The notes under the pieces: model-generated
Told to the model about the DNA's origin: nothing
Database searches by the model: none
What the model saw: the letters and a program-made list of their open reading frames with translations, nothing else
Part shown: positions 16,170 to 24,267 of the stretch, in pieces
Position numbering within the stretch: position 1 is the stretch's first letter
How the letters are laid out: every line of letters begins with the position of its first letter
Program-made: the position numbers and the translations under genes
Virus record (IMG/VR): IMGVR_UViG_3300034198_009363
Location: 1 to 41,657 of that record
Direction: 5' to 3' (one strand)
Length of the DNA: 41,657 nt
From: a virus

Positions 16170-17845
16170 CAGATACCCGTGATTGCTTGGAGTGCCGACC
16201 TACCGCCCCCGATTGGCGTATCCGCAAGAGTCTTTGCTCCCTGTGCGATAGCCATGCCGTTTTGCATGGCCTGCTGCTGGGCCATCTGCTGGGCGCGCTT
16301 GGCCCTGATCTTGGCTACCTCGTCGTCGCCACGTACCACGCCGACCGGCGCACCCATGGCGTCGGCCATCAGGTCGATGCTCTCGTCCATGTCCAGCTTG
16401 TCGAGGACTTCCGGGTTGGCGCCGGCAAGGCTGCCCACGAACGATGCCACGCGCTCGATCGACCCGATGCGGGCGGCCTTCTGGGCCTGCGCCAGAACAC
16501 TGATAAGTTCGACCTCGAGGGCGTAGCCTTCAGCCTCGGGCGGCGGGGCGTGCGCGCCGAACAGGCGGTGCTTCACCATCGTCTCGTAGGTGTAGTCGAC
16601 CAGGGGCTTCAGCAGTTCAGAGCGCAGGCTGTCGAGGACAGGCCCGAGCATCATCAGCTTCTCTTCCTTGCGCGCGATGATCTCGATCTGGTTACGCGGC
16701 TGGATGCCATCCATTTGCGAGATCATCAGGAACAGATCGGCGTAGTAGGTCCGGCTGATGATGTCGCGGGTGTCCTGGATCAGCGCCTGCAGCGGCTGGA
16801 ACGATGACGGATTTGTCTGATACAGCGGGCGCATCATCTTGGCGCCGAGGTCGCCCGCGAAGTAGTTGATGTGGCCCGGCACGGTGCCCGAGGGCTGGCC
16901 CTGCAGTTCGACCGGCGCGGCCATGGGCGGATTGACGTGCTTGTCGACCGCGTTGTGCCGGCGCTTGGCGAGAACTTGCAGGCTCCGCACGTCGGGCTGC
17001 GCCTGATGCCCCGGCCCCGTGCCGTAGGCGTCGTTGCTCACGGTCTCCCAGCGCGGCGAGAGCACAGGCCATACCGAGTAGCCACGGTCGGAGAGGTAGT
17101 GCCCTTCCCTGCCCTGCTCGAGCCAGTAGACGCTGCGGTACTTCTTGCCCCGCGGGCCCAGCGCGCCCTTTTTGTAGTCCTTGCGCGGCTCGATCAGTTG
17201 CCACACCGGGACCTGCTGTTCCTTGATGTTGTCCTTCACCTTGCGGGCGATCTCCTCGCCGCAGGCCGCCTCGCCCCAGCGTTGCACACACTGGCGGGCC
17301 GAGAAGATGAACCGGCGGGCCATCGTGTCGACCTTGCCGCGGTCGTTGATCGACAGGTAGTACTCGCCGATCGTCATCGGGTAGGCGCGGATCACGTCGT
17401 CGAAGTCTTCCTCGAGGATCGCGCAGGCCGTGCCGAACACGCCCAGTTCCTGGTACATCAGCAGCAACACCTCGTAGATGTTGCTGTCCGAGAAAATCAT
17501 CATCATTCCTTCGCTGACCTGGTCGAGCCAGGCGCGAACGGAAGTGATCTGTGAAACCTGCTGGTCAGGCAGCGTGAGGCGGAACCACGGCCGGGCCGGG
17601 CTGGTCAGGCCACCCATGAGGCCCGCCTTCAGGGTGCGGATGGCGAACGTGGTCTGCGTGTCGAGGATCGCCTGAGTCTTCTGGTCGCCGCGGTTGGACT
17701 GGTTCGGCGCACGCCAGAACTCGCCCCTTTGCGGCAACTGATACTTGGCGATGTCGCGCCACTGGGCTTCCCACGACGTGCGCTGGAACTTCAACTCCTG
17801 AACACGATCGGTGCAGTAGTCGCGAAGTTCTCGGCTGATGGGCAT
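16169..17845 (-). CDS. portal protein (head-tail connector)
   Basis: A 558-residue protein of the podovirus portal family, forming the dodecameric ring through which DNA is packed. Typical features are the N-terminal TSWEAQWRDIAKYQLPQRG, TFAIRTLKAGLMGGLTSPAR, and FYADLF-type motif YYADLFLMISQ, then the basic RKEEKLMMLGPVLDSL helix. The C-terminus has a Gln/Met-rich helix (RAQQMAQQQAMQNGM). The gene overlaps the HNH gene downstream by one base. Length matches the family. Confidence 0.9.
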   Translation of the reverse strand: MPISRELRDYCTDRVQELKFQRTSWEAQWRDIAKYQLPQRGEFWRAPNQSNRGDQKTQAILDTQTTFAIRTLKAGLMGGLTSPARPWFRLTLPDQQVSQITSVRAWLDQVSEGMMMIFSDSNIYEVLLLMYQELGVFGTACAILEEDFDDVIRAYPMTIGEYYLSINDRGKVDTMARRFIFSARQCVQRWGEAACGEEIARKVKDNIKEQQVPVWQLIEPRKDYKKGALGPRGKKYRSVYWLEQGREGHYLSDRGYSVWPVLSPRWETVSNDAYGTGPGHQAQPDVRSLQVLAKRRHNAVDKHVNPPMAAPVELQGQPSGTVPGHINYFAGDLGAKMMRPLYQTNPSSFQPLQALIQDTRDIISRTYYADLFLMISQMDGIQPRNQIEIIARKEEKLMMLGPVLDSLRSELLKPLVDYTYETMVKHRLFGAHAPPPEAEGYALEVELISVLAQAQKAARIGSIERVASFVGSLAGANPEVLDKLDMDESIDLMADAMGAPVGVVRGDDEVAKIRAKRAQQMAQQQAMQNGMAIAQGAKTLADTPIGGGRSALQAITGI

Positions 17846-17848
17846 GGA

Positions 17849-18322
17849 TTACGCCGCCTTCAGGTGTGACCAGCGTTCACCGCGCCGAACGCGGTAGACG
17901 TGGGCAACAGTGATGCCGAAGGCCTCGGCCAGTTCGTTCGCCTTCTTCAGCCGCAGCGGGCGCTGCTCTGACAGGATCGTCACTGCCTGCTCGTGCGTCA
18001 GCTTGTGACTGCCCTGCAGTTCACCCATGGGTCGGTGCTGCCGGCCCTTGCGCCCACGATCGGCCATGTTGTCCTTGGGCGTGCCGAGGAACAGGTGGTC
18101 GGGGTTCACGCACGACGGCACGTCGCACTTGTGACAAACCTGCAGGCCGGTCGGGATCGGCCCATTGCTCAATTCCCACGACAGCCGATGCGCGCCCATG
18201 ACACGGTGAGTGCGGGGATGCTTGGTCTGCCCGTAGCCATTGTAGAAGCACGACATCGCCCAGAGCGCGCATCCTGTATTCGGTTCGGGAATGGCGCGCT
18301 CGGCGATGAAGGGGTGCATCAT
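17849..18322 (-). CDS. HNH homing endonuclease (HNH_3 type) with C-terminal helix-turn-helix
   Basis: A 157-residue protein. The N-terminal PNTGCALW, AHRLSWELSNGPIP, VCHKCDVPSCVNPDHLFLG and DNMADRGRKGR segments are the standard HNH_3 core, with His and Cys residues for metal binding. The C-terminal ELAEAFGITVAHVYRVRRG is a DNA-binding HTH. It is a paralogue of the HNH protein at 27497-27958. It lies between the Pro-rich small protein and the portal, overlapping the former by a few bases, so it looks like an inserted mobile nuclease gene. The ATG at 18322 shares bases with the preceding stop. Confidence 0.85.
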   Translation of the reverse strand: MMHPFIAERAIPEPNTGCALWAMSCFYNGYGQTKHPRTHRVMGAHRLSWELSNGPIPTGLQVCHKCDVPSCVNPDHLFLGTPKDNMADRGRKGRQHRPMGELQGSHKLTHEQAVTILSEQRPLRLKKANELAEAFGITVAHVYRVRRGERWSHLKAA

Positions 18323-18564
18323 CAACTCCCGAGAAGGGATTTCCCGAAGTTCTGCGTCGTGAAGGCCGGCGTGGTCAGGCCCTGCCCTCCCGTCGCAATC
18401 GTGCCCGCATATCCCGCGCTACCGGCTGCGCGCTTGCGCTGCTCGTTCACGCCGCTGACCACTGCGGCGTCAACCGGCGTAGGGGCAGGCGGCGGCGGTG
18501 CAGGCGTCGGCGGCATCTGCGGCATGGGCGGCGGCGCCGAGTATCCCCCTCCTCCAAAGCACAT
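18322..18564 (-). CDS. small Gly/Pro-rich protein upstream of portal
   Basis: An 80-residue protein. The N-terminus is MCFGGGGYSAPPPMPQMPP, then a Pro-rich run, then a short helix (VNEQRKRAAGSAG). Similar short Pro-rich proteins occur next to portal genes in several podovirus-like phages; their function is unknown. Stop shared with the HNH start. Confidence 0.55.
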   Translation of the reverse strand: MCFGGGGYSAPPPMPQMPPTPAPPPPAPTPVDAAVVSGVNEQRKRAAGSAGYAGTIATGGQGLTTPAFTTQNFGKSLLGS

Positions 18565-18566
18565 GA

Positions 18567-21092
18567 TCAGGCCTCCAGGGGGTCGTATTCGGTGATGTGG
18601 CTGCCGCGGCGATCGTCGGCGCCGGCAAGGCGCGCAGCCACGGGCACGGCAAACGTCAGCGCCAGCGCATCGGCAATGTCAGGGGATGCGAGGCCGCGCT
18701 TCTTCATGTCGTCCTTCTTCTCCAACTGGAGAGCATTCTTCGCGTCGTAGCCGTACTCTCGGCCGGTCAGGTCGGCCGCCATCTCTGGCGTGTTCGGGAT
18801 CGCCCCGCCCTTCAGCCACTCACGCATGCGGCCCCACATCTCGGCCGCGCGGTTGTTGAACAGCGGCAGGCCACCTTCCGGCGTCCACCCCTGGGGCTTC
18901 TCGCCGAAGCCGACCTCGTAGACGTTCGGCACCCGCAACTGGCGCAGCCGATCGATCACGCCGCCGCCGGCACCGGCATCGACGCAGATGGCGTCGGCCT
19001 TCATCTCGACCGCGATCTCGGCCACCTTGCCGGCCAAGGTCATGTTGTCGACCTCGCGCAGGATGACCGGCGGCCAGGTGCGACCGTCGCGCCCGCGGCG
19101 GATGTAGATCACGCTGCGGTCGTCGCCGAACCGGGCCGGATCGACGCCCAGCACCACCGGGTCGGTGATGTTGCAGACCGCGTCCCGCTTCTGCGCGGCC
19201 TCGACAATGTCGGTGCCGATGAACTGCATGCTGCCGGCTCGAGGGAATGCGCCCCGCACGCGGACGCGGATGAAGTCGCTGTCCTCGCCGTAGTCGTTCA
19301 CCCACTGCTCGATCTGGGCCTTGTTGGTCATGCTGACCGACCGGCTGTCGATCTGGTTGTTCGACCAACGGTGGCTGAACCGGCCGCCGCTGAAGCATTC
19401 TCTGAAGCGCCCCGTGTTCTTCGTCGGGTTGCCAAAGGCGCACCAGAACAGTTCGGTGTCCGCGTCCGTCAACGCGCCCTCGATCGTCTCCCAGACAATG
19501 TCGGGGATGGCCGAGGCCTCATCAAAGATCGCGAAGGCCCGCTTGCCCTTGTTGTGCAGGCCGGCGATGGCCTCTGTGTTGTTCTCCGACCAGGTGATGG
19601 CATCCACCCGCCATGTCCTGTCGTGCCCACGCAGCGCGCTGTAGAGGGCCGTGGCCGTGCAGGCGAACCACGCCTTGTTGATGGCCAGCGCCCACCACTT
19701 GGTGAGTTCCGGCCACGTCTTCGTGCGAAGCTGCCCCTCTGTGTTCGCCGTCACCACGCCGCGCGCGTCGGGGTAGGTCGACATCGCCCACATGATGATC
19801 CAGGAGACCAGGGCCGAGTTGTGCGTCACGATGTGGTCGCGCGTCACGAACAGCCGCGACGGATGCTCCACCGCGATGCAGACCGCCTCGCCCTCCCCCG
19901 CCGGCTCGACCGACTGAATGAACCGCTCCAGCGTGCGCGCCCTGTTCGGATGATCCGCAGGACGCCACCGCTCTGCCTTGGCCCCATTCCTGAACGGGGC
20001 AATCTCGTTCGGCAGCGCCAAGGACAGCGTCCAAGCCTGCCGGCCTTCCAGCGTCTCGCCATCGGCGCCGCGATAGCGCGGGCGCCGGCATCCCGTCATC
20101 CGGGCCACGCCGCCCAGCGAGCGGACCAACTCTGCCACCCCGTCCGCCAGCCTCTTGCTGGTGGTCGTGTACGACAGGTTGCCGTTGCTGGTCGTGCCGT
20201 CCGTATCCAGCAGCCCCTGCAGCACAGCCGACCGTTGGGCGATCGAACCGTGCAGGTAGGGGCGCGGGATGAACTTCTCCCACGACCGCACGCCAACCAG
20301 GCCGAGGGCCACCAGCGCGGGCTTGATGCCCAGCAGGCGGATGCCGCCGATCTTCTCGGGCTTGTCGGGGATGGCCGACACTTCCACGCCCGCTGCCATC
20401 GCTGCCGCAAGCTGCGGCTCCCGCTTGGTGGCGGGGCCTGTCAGCACGCTCTCGCAGCCATCGCCCAGCCAGCACCCCAGCAGGTACGGGTCGAGCGGCA
20501 CCGTTGCCTCCGGGTGCTGGATAGGCTCCAGCCTCGGCAGGCGGTGGTTCAGGCCGTCGCGCGCCCCGTTCGGGAACGTCAGGGACGCGGCGATCTCCGC
20601 TGTCGTGCGGACTGATCCCGGTCGCCCACGCTTCCGTTCGCTTCGCGTGCTCGTCAGCCACCGATGCTCGGCATCGGCCAGCACTGAGCAGCCATCGTCC
20701 AGCATGACGCGGTACAGCGGGCGCCGCCCTTGCGGGAAGACACCCGTGATCCGAGTGAACGTGCCGTCGACCGTGGCAACCAGATCGCCCACGGCCATGT
20801 CTCCGATCCGGCGCCACCCCGTGGGGGTCAGCACCGGCTCATCGACGTGTTCCGCTTTGCCGATGCCGTGGCCCGAGGCGATGGCCTCGCGGACAGCCTC
20901 GGCCGGCGTCACCAGCCCCTTGCCCAGCCGCTCGAGCAGGTCGCGCTGCCAGGGCTCAGGCCCCTTCTCGTGCTCAAGCACCGTGCCCTTGGCGCCCCAC
21001 GGGAAGGCGAACAGGACGTAGCCCAGCGGGTCGTGCCGGAAGCCCATCACTGCGTCGTGTAGCGCCTGGACCTCGTCTACGGCTTGCCTCAT
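18567..21092 (-). CDS. terL: terminase large subunit interrupted by an intein
   Basis: An 841-residue precursor. The extein parts are residues 1-79 and 426-841, giving a mature protein of about 495 residues. Walker A is SGHGIG then K79, with the partner Ser426 supplied only after splicing. Walker B is AIFDEAS; the nuclease domain has VLGVDPARFGDD, CVDAGAGGGVIDRL and DIADALALTFA. It would power DNA packaging and cut the concatemer. The ATG overlaps the stop of the small subunit gene (ATGA). With the Walker A split, ATPase activity should be impossible before splicing. Confidence 0.92.
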   Translation of the reverse strand: MRQAVDEVQALHDAVMGFRHDPLGYVLFAFPWGAKGTVLEHEKGPEPWQRDLLERLGKGLVTPAEAVREAIASGHGIGKAEHVDEPVLTPTGWRRIGDMAVGDLVATVDGTFTRITGVFPQGRRPLYRVMLDDGCSVLADAEHRWLTSTRSERKRGRPGSVRTTAEIAASLTFPNGARDGLNHRLPRLEPIQHPEATVPLDPYLLGCWLGDGCESVLTGPATKREPQLAAAMAAGVEVSAIPDKPEKIGGIRLLGIKPALVALGLVGVRSWEKFIPRPYLHGSIAQRSAVLQGLLDTDGTTSNGNLSYTTTSKRLADGVAELVRSLGGVARMTGCRRPRYRGADGETLEGRQAWTLSLALPNEIAPFRNGAKAERWRPADHPNRARTLERFIQSVEPAGEGEAVCIAVEHPSRLFVTRDHIVTHNSALVSWIIMWAMSTYPDARGVVTANTEGQLRTKTWPELTKWWALAINKAWFACTATALYSALRGHDRTWRVDAITWSENNTEAIAGLHNKGKRAFAIFDEASAIPDIVWETIEGALTDADTELFWCAFGNPTKNTGRFRECFSGGRFSHRWSNNQIDSRSVSMTNKAQIEQWVNDYGEDSDFIRVRVRGAFPRAGSMQFIGTDIVEAAQKRDAVCNITDPVVLGVDPARFGDDRSVIYIRRGRDGRTWPPVILREVDNMTLAGKVAEIAVEMKADAICVDAGAGGGVIDRLRQLRVPNVYEVGFGEKPQGWTPEGGLPLFNNRAAEMWGRMREWLKGGAIPNTPEMAADLTGREYGYDAKNALQLEKKDDMKKRGLASPDIADALALTFAVPVAARLAGADDRRGSHITEYDPLEA
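19818..20855 (-). mobile_element. class 3-type intein with LAGLIDADG endonuclease domain in TerL
   Basis: A 346-residue intein (precursor residues 80-425) lies between Lys79 and Ser426 of the Walker A motif. Its first residue is Ala, not Cys or Ser. The class 3 triplet is visible: Trp145 in AEHRW (block B), Cys405 in AVCIAVEHPS (block F) and Thr423 in IVTHN (block G), with terminal Asn425 and Ser+1. The endonuclease has two LAGLIDADG motifs, LLGCWLGDG and LQGLLDTDG, both with acidic residues (Asp211, Asp298), so it may still be active. Class 3 inteins start splicing through the block F Cys. Homing is inferred, not seen. Confidence 0.88.
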
Positions 21093-21364
21093 CGCTTGCC
21101 GGACCTCGAGAGGCCTTGCTCGATCAAGGCGAGCAGCCGGTCATTCGCGCCGAGCTCGACATCGTGGCTCTGGTTGGGCTTGCCATCCAGCCGATCGGCC
21201 ACTTCCTTGATGGCCGTGATGTCGCCGCTCTCTGCAGCCTCGACCAGCTTGTTTGCGATCACGCGCAGGCGGTGCTGCTTGTCTTTGCGCTTCTCATTGA
21301 CGGCGAGGTTCAGCGCATCGCGGAAGCGCTTCTCGCTCCAGGCGCCGCGCGGGCGGCCACTCAT
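21089..21364 (-). CDS. terminase small subunit-like protein
   Basis: A 91-residue protein directly upstream of the large subunit, overlapping it by ATGA. GRPRGAWSEKRFRDALNLAV and ITAIKEVADRLDGKPNQ resemble a small DNA-binding protein family that sits in this position in many phages and is often annotated as small terminase. It would recognise the packaging site. Length is short, as in other members. The assignment is mostly contextual. Confidence 0.65.
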   Translation of the reverse strand: MSGRPRGAWSEKRFRDALNLAVNEKRKDKQHRLRVIANKLVEAAESGDITAIKEVADRLDGKPNQSHDVELGANDRLLALIEQGLSRSGKR

Positions 21365-21876
21365 ATAAAAACCCCCAAGCTTTTGACGCTGTTGGCAAAA
21401 TCAGGGTCGCGCTGCACGGAGTCCTTAAGCTTTTCCAGCATCCTGAGACGCAGGCGCTCCTGTGCCTCCGGCGGCAGAGACCTCTGGTACTTGGCGAACA
21501 TAATCTTGATGGTCCGCAGCCTTCTGGCGATGGCCGAAAGGTTTGCTGGCCGGGGCTCAGGCCTTCCGCCGGTGCCCCCGGCAGAAATGTTGAGCAGCTT
21601 CCCGCTGTTGCGATGCGCCGCAATCAGCCTTCGCTCTGCCTGCTCCCAGTCGGTATCCGGCACCCACTCCAGCACGGTGAAGTTGACCGTCCGCCCGGCG
21701 TCCAGTTCCCGGTACAACCAGTGCTGCACTGGATAGCGCCGCCTATGCCGGTCGGCCCTGTGTTGGAACCAGCGCTTGCGCGGGTTGTTGGCTTTTCCGA
21801 TGTAGCGGACCACGCCTGAGCAATCCGAGATGGCGTAGATCGCCGTCTGTCCCGGTCTGCCCTTTTCGATGGTCAC
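21361..21876 (-). CDS. GIY-YIG homing endonuclease-like protein
   Basis: A 171-residue protein. The N-terminus has AIYAISDCSGVVRYIGKANN, the GIY-YIG core, with RKRWFQH (candidate catalytic Arg) next and a short zinc-free C-terminal helical region. The start is GTG at 21876 after a GGGG site. It is the first gene after the early terminator and overlaps the small terminase start by ATGA, so it is carried at the front of the packaging operon. Free-standing GIY-YIG genes are mobile in phages. Confidence 0.8.
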   Translation of the reverse strand: MTIEKGRPGQTAIYAISDCSGVVRYIGKANNPRKRWFQHRADRHRRRYPVQHWLYRELDAGRTVNFTVLEWVPDTDWEQAERRLIAAHRNSGKLLNISAGGTGGRPEPRPANLSAIARRLRTIKIMFAKYQRSLPPEAQERLRLRMLEKLKDSVQRDPDFANSVKSLGVFI

Positions 21877-21884
21877 GGGTCCCC

Positions 21885-21926
21885 AAAATAAAAGCGCCCG
21901 CCGAGAGGGTCACTCTGGACGGGCGC
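21885..21926 (-). terminator. strong terminator at the end of the early leftward operon
   Basis: On the minus strand, GCGCCCG pairs with CGGGCGC, with an inner AGAG/CTCT stem, and a T-rich tract TTTTATTTT follows. It lies between the last early gene (stop at 21983) and the GIY-YIG gene. About 20-30 bases upstream (TGTCAA at 21947-21952 read on the other strand, TTGACA) is a perfect -35 hexamer, but I see no clear -10, so a late promoter here is only possible. Confidence 0.75.
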
Positions 21927-21982
21927 GTTGCTAATGCTGGGAATCATGTCAATCAACTGGGGAGGCGGCTACCAGATGTTGT

Positions 21983-22234
21983 TCACAGTCGAAGCACTTT
22001 GCATATCGGGCTGATCCACTGTTCTTCGGGAAGCGGCGCTTCCAGCAGTGCTTCGACGTGCACCCGGCCCTTGGCGGTGATGATGCCCAATTCGTCCGGG
22101 CGATCTATCAGGCCCCGGAAATGCAGATATTTCCTGCAGTCTTTTATAAAGCCTGGGCTTCCCTTGTAGGGGTACGGCTCCTCGGGCGGGGAGTGGTACA
22201 TGTGCACCAGCATCCCAAGCGTTGCTGCATTCAT
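21983..22234 (-). CDS. small winged-helix-like protein
   Basis: An 83-residue protein. Predicted helices and a wing-like hairpin (CRKYLHFRGLIDRPDELG, then IITAKGRVHVEALLEAP) resemble small phage DNA-binding proteins with a winged-helix layout. The ATG overlaps the previous stop by ATGA. The last gene of the early operon, it sits between a regulator cluster and the terminator. The longer in-frame start is rejected because it overlaps the previous gene. Confidence 0.5.
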   Translation of the reverse strand: MNAATLGMLVHMYHSPPEEPYPYKGSPGFIKDCRKYLHFRGLIDRPDELGIITAKGRVHVEALLEAPLPEEQWISPICKVLRL

Positions 22235-22692
22235 GCGACCTCGACCTCCTGTTCCCGCTCGGCGCGGCGCGCGTCGTCGTAGGCTGTTGCCTCCTTGTCC
22301 CACTGGCGGGCGGCGCCGCGGAGGACGTGCTTGGCCCAGCTATCGATCGGCGCCTCGTCCTCGGCCCATGCCACGATCAGGCCGGGGCGCACGGTGTAGG
22401 CGCCAGGCGTGAAGCGGCCACCCCATGCACGGTAGACCGCCCAGAGGCGCTCCTGGCCGGGGGACATGCTGCCGTTGCCCTTCCCGCCTTCCCGCATGTA
22501 GTCGACCGGCTTGTGGCCGACCGCGCCCGTGATCAGCTTGTAGGCGCTGACAATCTGCAGCACCGATTCAAACTCTTGGGCGTCGAGGTCGCCGGCCTCG
22601 AGGAGGCCTCGCAGCGCCCACGGCTTGAGCTTGGCGAGGGTCTCGGGGGTCGGGCCTACCCGCTCCTCGCGGAGAACGCGGCGGCGGGTCAT
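22231..22692 (-). CDS. conserved phage protein of unknown function
   Basis: A 153-residue soluble protein, basic at the N-terminus. LKPWALRGLLEAGDLDAQEF and LQIVSAYKLITGAVG are helical; then there is a low-complexity GGKGNGS linker. A C-terminal acidic/basic helix ends the protein. I recognise no family. Overlaps on both sides by ATGA link it tightly to its neighbours. Confidence 0.55.
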   Translation of the reverse strand: MTRRRVLREERVGPTPETLAKLKPWALRGLLEAGDLDAQEFESVLQIVSAYKLITGAVGHKPVDYMREGGKGNGSMSPGQERLWAVYRAWGGRFTPGAYTVRPGLIVAWAEDEAPIDSWAKHVLRGAARQWDKEATAYDDARRAEREQEVEVA

Positions 22693-22841
22693 CGCGGCGC
22701 CTTCCAGTAGTCCATAGGCGTCGGCGTGTAGTCCTGCCGGTGGGGGACGCCAGTCGGCGTGTTCTCACGGACTAGCTGACGCAGCCACATCCGCAGCCAT
22801 CGATGCTCCCACTTGCTTTCGATGATCTCGGCGTCGGTCAT
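22689..22841 (-). CDS. 50-residue protein in the early operon
   Basis: A 50-residue frame reading [20 protein letters not shown] and ending in DYWKAPR. It starts with an ATG overlapping the stop of the sigma-like regulator gene (ATGA) and stops in an ATGA overlap with the next gene. This double coupling is why I call it real despite its size. It is Trp/Arg-rich, with an acidic N-terminus. Function unknown. Confidence 0.55.
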   Translation of the reverse strand: MTDAEIIESKWEHRWLRMWLRQLVRENTPTGVPHRQDYTPTPMDYWKAPR

Positions 22842-23407
22842 GCTGCATCCCCATCGATCACGTCTGTGAACCTGATGCCCTTCCTGGCCGCTGCGCGCTT
22901 CATCTTCAGCAGCGCCCGCTTGGTGATCTGCCGGGCGCGTTCGCGGGTGACATCGCCACCGTGCTGCCCTACCCCTTCGCCGACATGGCCGAGGGTCTCG
23001 CCCCTCGCGAAGGCGGCTATTGCCTTCACCTCGGCCGGGCGCAGGGACTTCATCAACTCCTGCAGCGCCAGCCGATCGACGTGGCCCGGCGCGCTGATTT
23101 TCGCAGCCTCGTCCAAGGTCAGGGTGAACTCACCCGAGGCCTGCGATAGCGCCACGGCACGCATCTCTGCGGGCCACAGTTCCTCGGGCTCCATGTGGAC
23201 GGCGCTCGACACGGCATAGGCGGTCGGCGTCCAGTCACCTGTGTAGGTGTTGAACGCTCGCGCCCGCATCGACAGCAGCGCAGACAGGTGGTTCGGGTTG
23301 AGGTGGTTCTTGCGGCAGAACTCGGCGTAGGTGTTGGCGCCGGTCGCCAGGATCGCGCGCTTCAGGCGAGCGTTCTTCACCCGGAACTCGATGGCGATGT
23401 CGCTCAT
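22838..23407 (-). CDS. transcription regulator: XRE-like N-terminus and sigma-70 region-4-like C-terminus
   Basis: A 189-residue protein. Residues about 15-50 ([19 protein letters not shown]) look like a helix-turn-helix of the XRE type. The C-terminal part [16 protein letters not shown] then [20 protein letters not shown] matches sigma-70 region 4, which contacts the -35 box. The rest links the two. A protein with this layout at the end of the early operon, just before the late genes, could be a late-gene activator; that is inference. The start is the ATG at 23407, overlapping the stop of the DUF1376 gene. Confidence 0.72.
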   Translation of the reverse strand: MSDIAIEFRVKNARLKRAILATGANTYAEFCRKNHLNPNHLSALLSMRARAFNTYTGDWTPTAYAVSSAVHMEPEELWPAEMRAVALSQASGEFTLTLDEAAKISAPGHVDRLALQELMKSLRPAEVKAIAAFARGETLGHVGEGVGQHGGDVTRERARQITKRALLKMKRAAARKGIRFTDVIDGDAA

Positions 23408-24267
23408 GCCGCCTCCGTCGCGCTGTAGCGCGGGCTGTTGTCGAGGAACGCCGCCGGCACGCGGCAGCCCGGTTCGCCGGGGCGCGGCCCTGCGGAGTGC
23501 GTGTTCCAAAAGCCGTCCTTCCGCCAGTCGGCCATACGCTTCTCCCAGGGTTCAGCGGGCGGCAGATCCGCCTTGGCCGGTTTCTCCCAAGGCTTACGCT
23601 TGCCCGGCGCTCGAGCGGACACGGCCCGCTCCATGAAGCCCATAGGGTCCATCGCTCCCTCGCGCTGCCCTGCCCCCAACGCCTCGATCAATGCGGCATC
23701 GCCGATCGCCTTGCGCCACTTGCCAAGCTGTGACCGGCAGTAGCTTTCAGGGCGTGCGGACTTGGCAAGCAGCCATCTTAGTCCTTCATTGAAAATCACC
23801 GACGCGGCGTCAGCCGTGTCCGTATCTTTAGATACGGAAGGTGACGGTGACGGTAGGCAACGGGAAGGCAACGGCGTTTCAACATGTGTTGGATTGCCGT
23901 TGAGTTCCCGTTGGTCTTCCGTTGAAGTTTCGTTGGCCTTCCGTTGACGCTTTGCTGCGCTAGCCTTGCCCGCCTTACTGCGCTGACCAGTCACGGCAGA
24001 AGCGATTGCCAGTTCCTTCACGACCCGTTCGTGCGTGCAGTCGTCGTTGAAGAAGGCGACCACGGCAGGCCCCTCGACCTCCCACTCGGCCGGTGTCATG
24101 CGGGCAATCGCGGCCTGCTGGGCGGGCGCGTCCGGTATCCGGCCCTCGCTGCGCCAGGAGTGCATCAGCAGCAGTAGATAGGCACCGTGCTGGCGCGTGG
24201 TCAGGTGCATCGTGTCCGCGAGGTAGTCCCCGACGTACAGCGGCATCCATTTTTCATGGGCCGCCAT
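23404..24267 (-). CDS. DUF1376 (YdaU-like) replication protein
   Basis: A 287-residue protein. The N-terminal [20 protein letters not shown] is the DUF1376/YdaU signature, usually found in phage replication-initiation proteins. A Lys/Arg-rich linker (about residues 120-145) leads to a Ser/Pro-rich stretch and a helical C-terminal region with an [18 protein letters not shown] tail. No helicase or primase motif is present, so it may recruit host replication proteins. Start overlaps the HNH stop (TAATG). Confidence 0.78.
   Translation of the reverse strand: MAAHEKWMPLYVGDYLADTMHLTTRQHGAYLLLLMHSWRSEGRIPDAPAQQAAIARMTPAEWEVEGPAVVAFFNDDCTHERVVKELAIASAVTGQRSKAGKASAAKRQRKANETSTEDQRELNGNPTHVETPLPSRCLPSPSPSVSKDTDTADAASVIFNEGLRWLLAKSARPESYCRSQLGKWRKAIGDAALIEALGAGQREGAMDPMGFMERAVSARAPGKRKPWEKPAKADLPPAEPWEKRMADWRKDGFWNTHSAGPRPGEPGCRVPAAFLDNSPRYSATEAA

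Noticed and set aside
18597-20615. 672-codon plus-strand frame
   Set aside because: Antisense to terminase and intein; typical third-position GC shadow.
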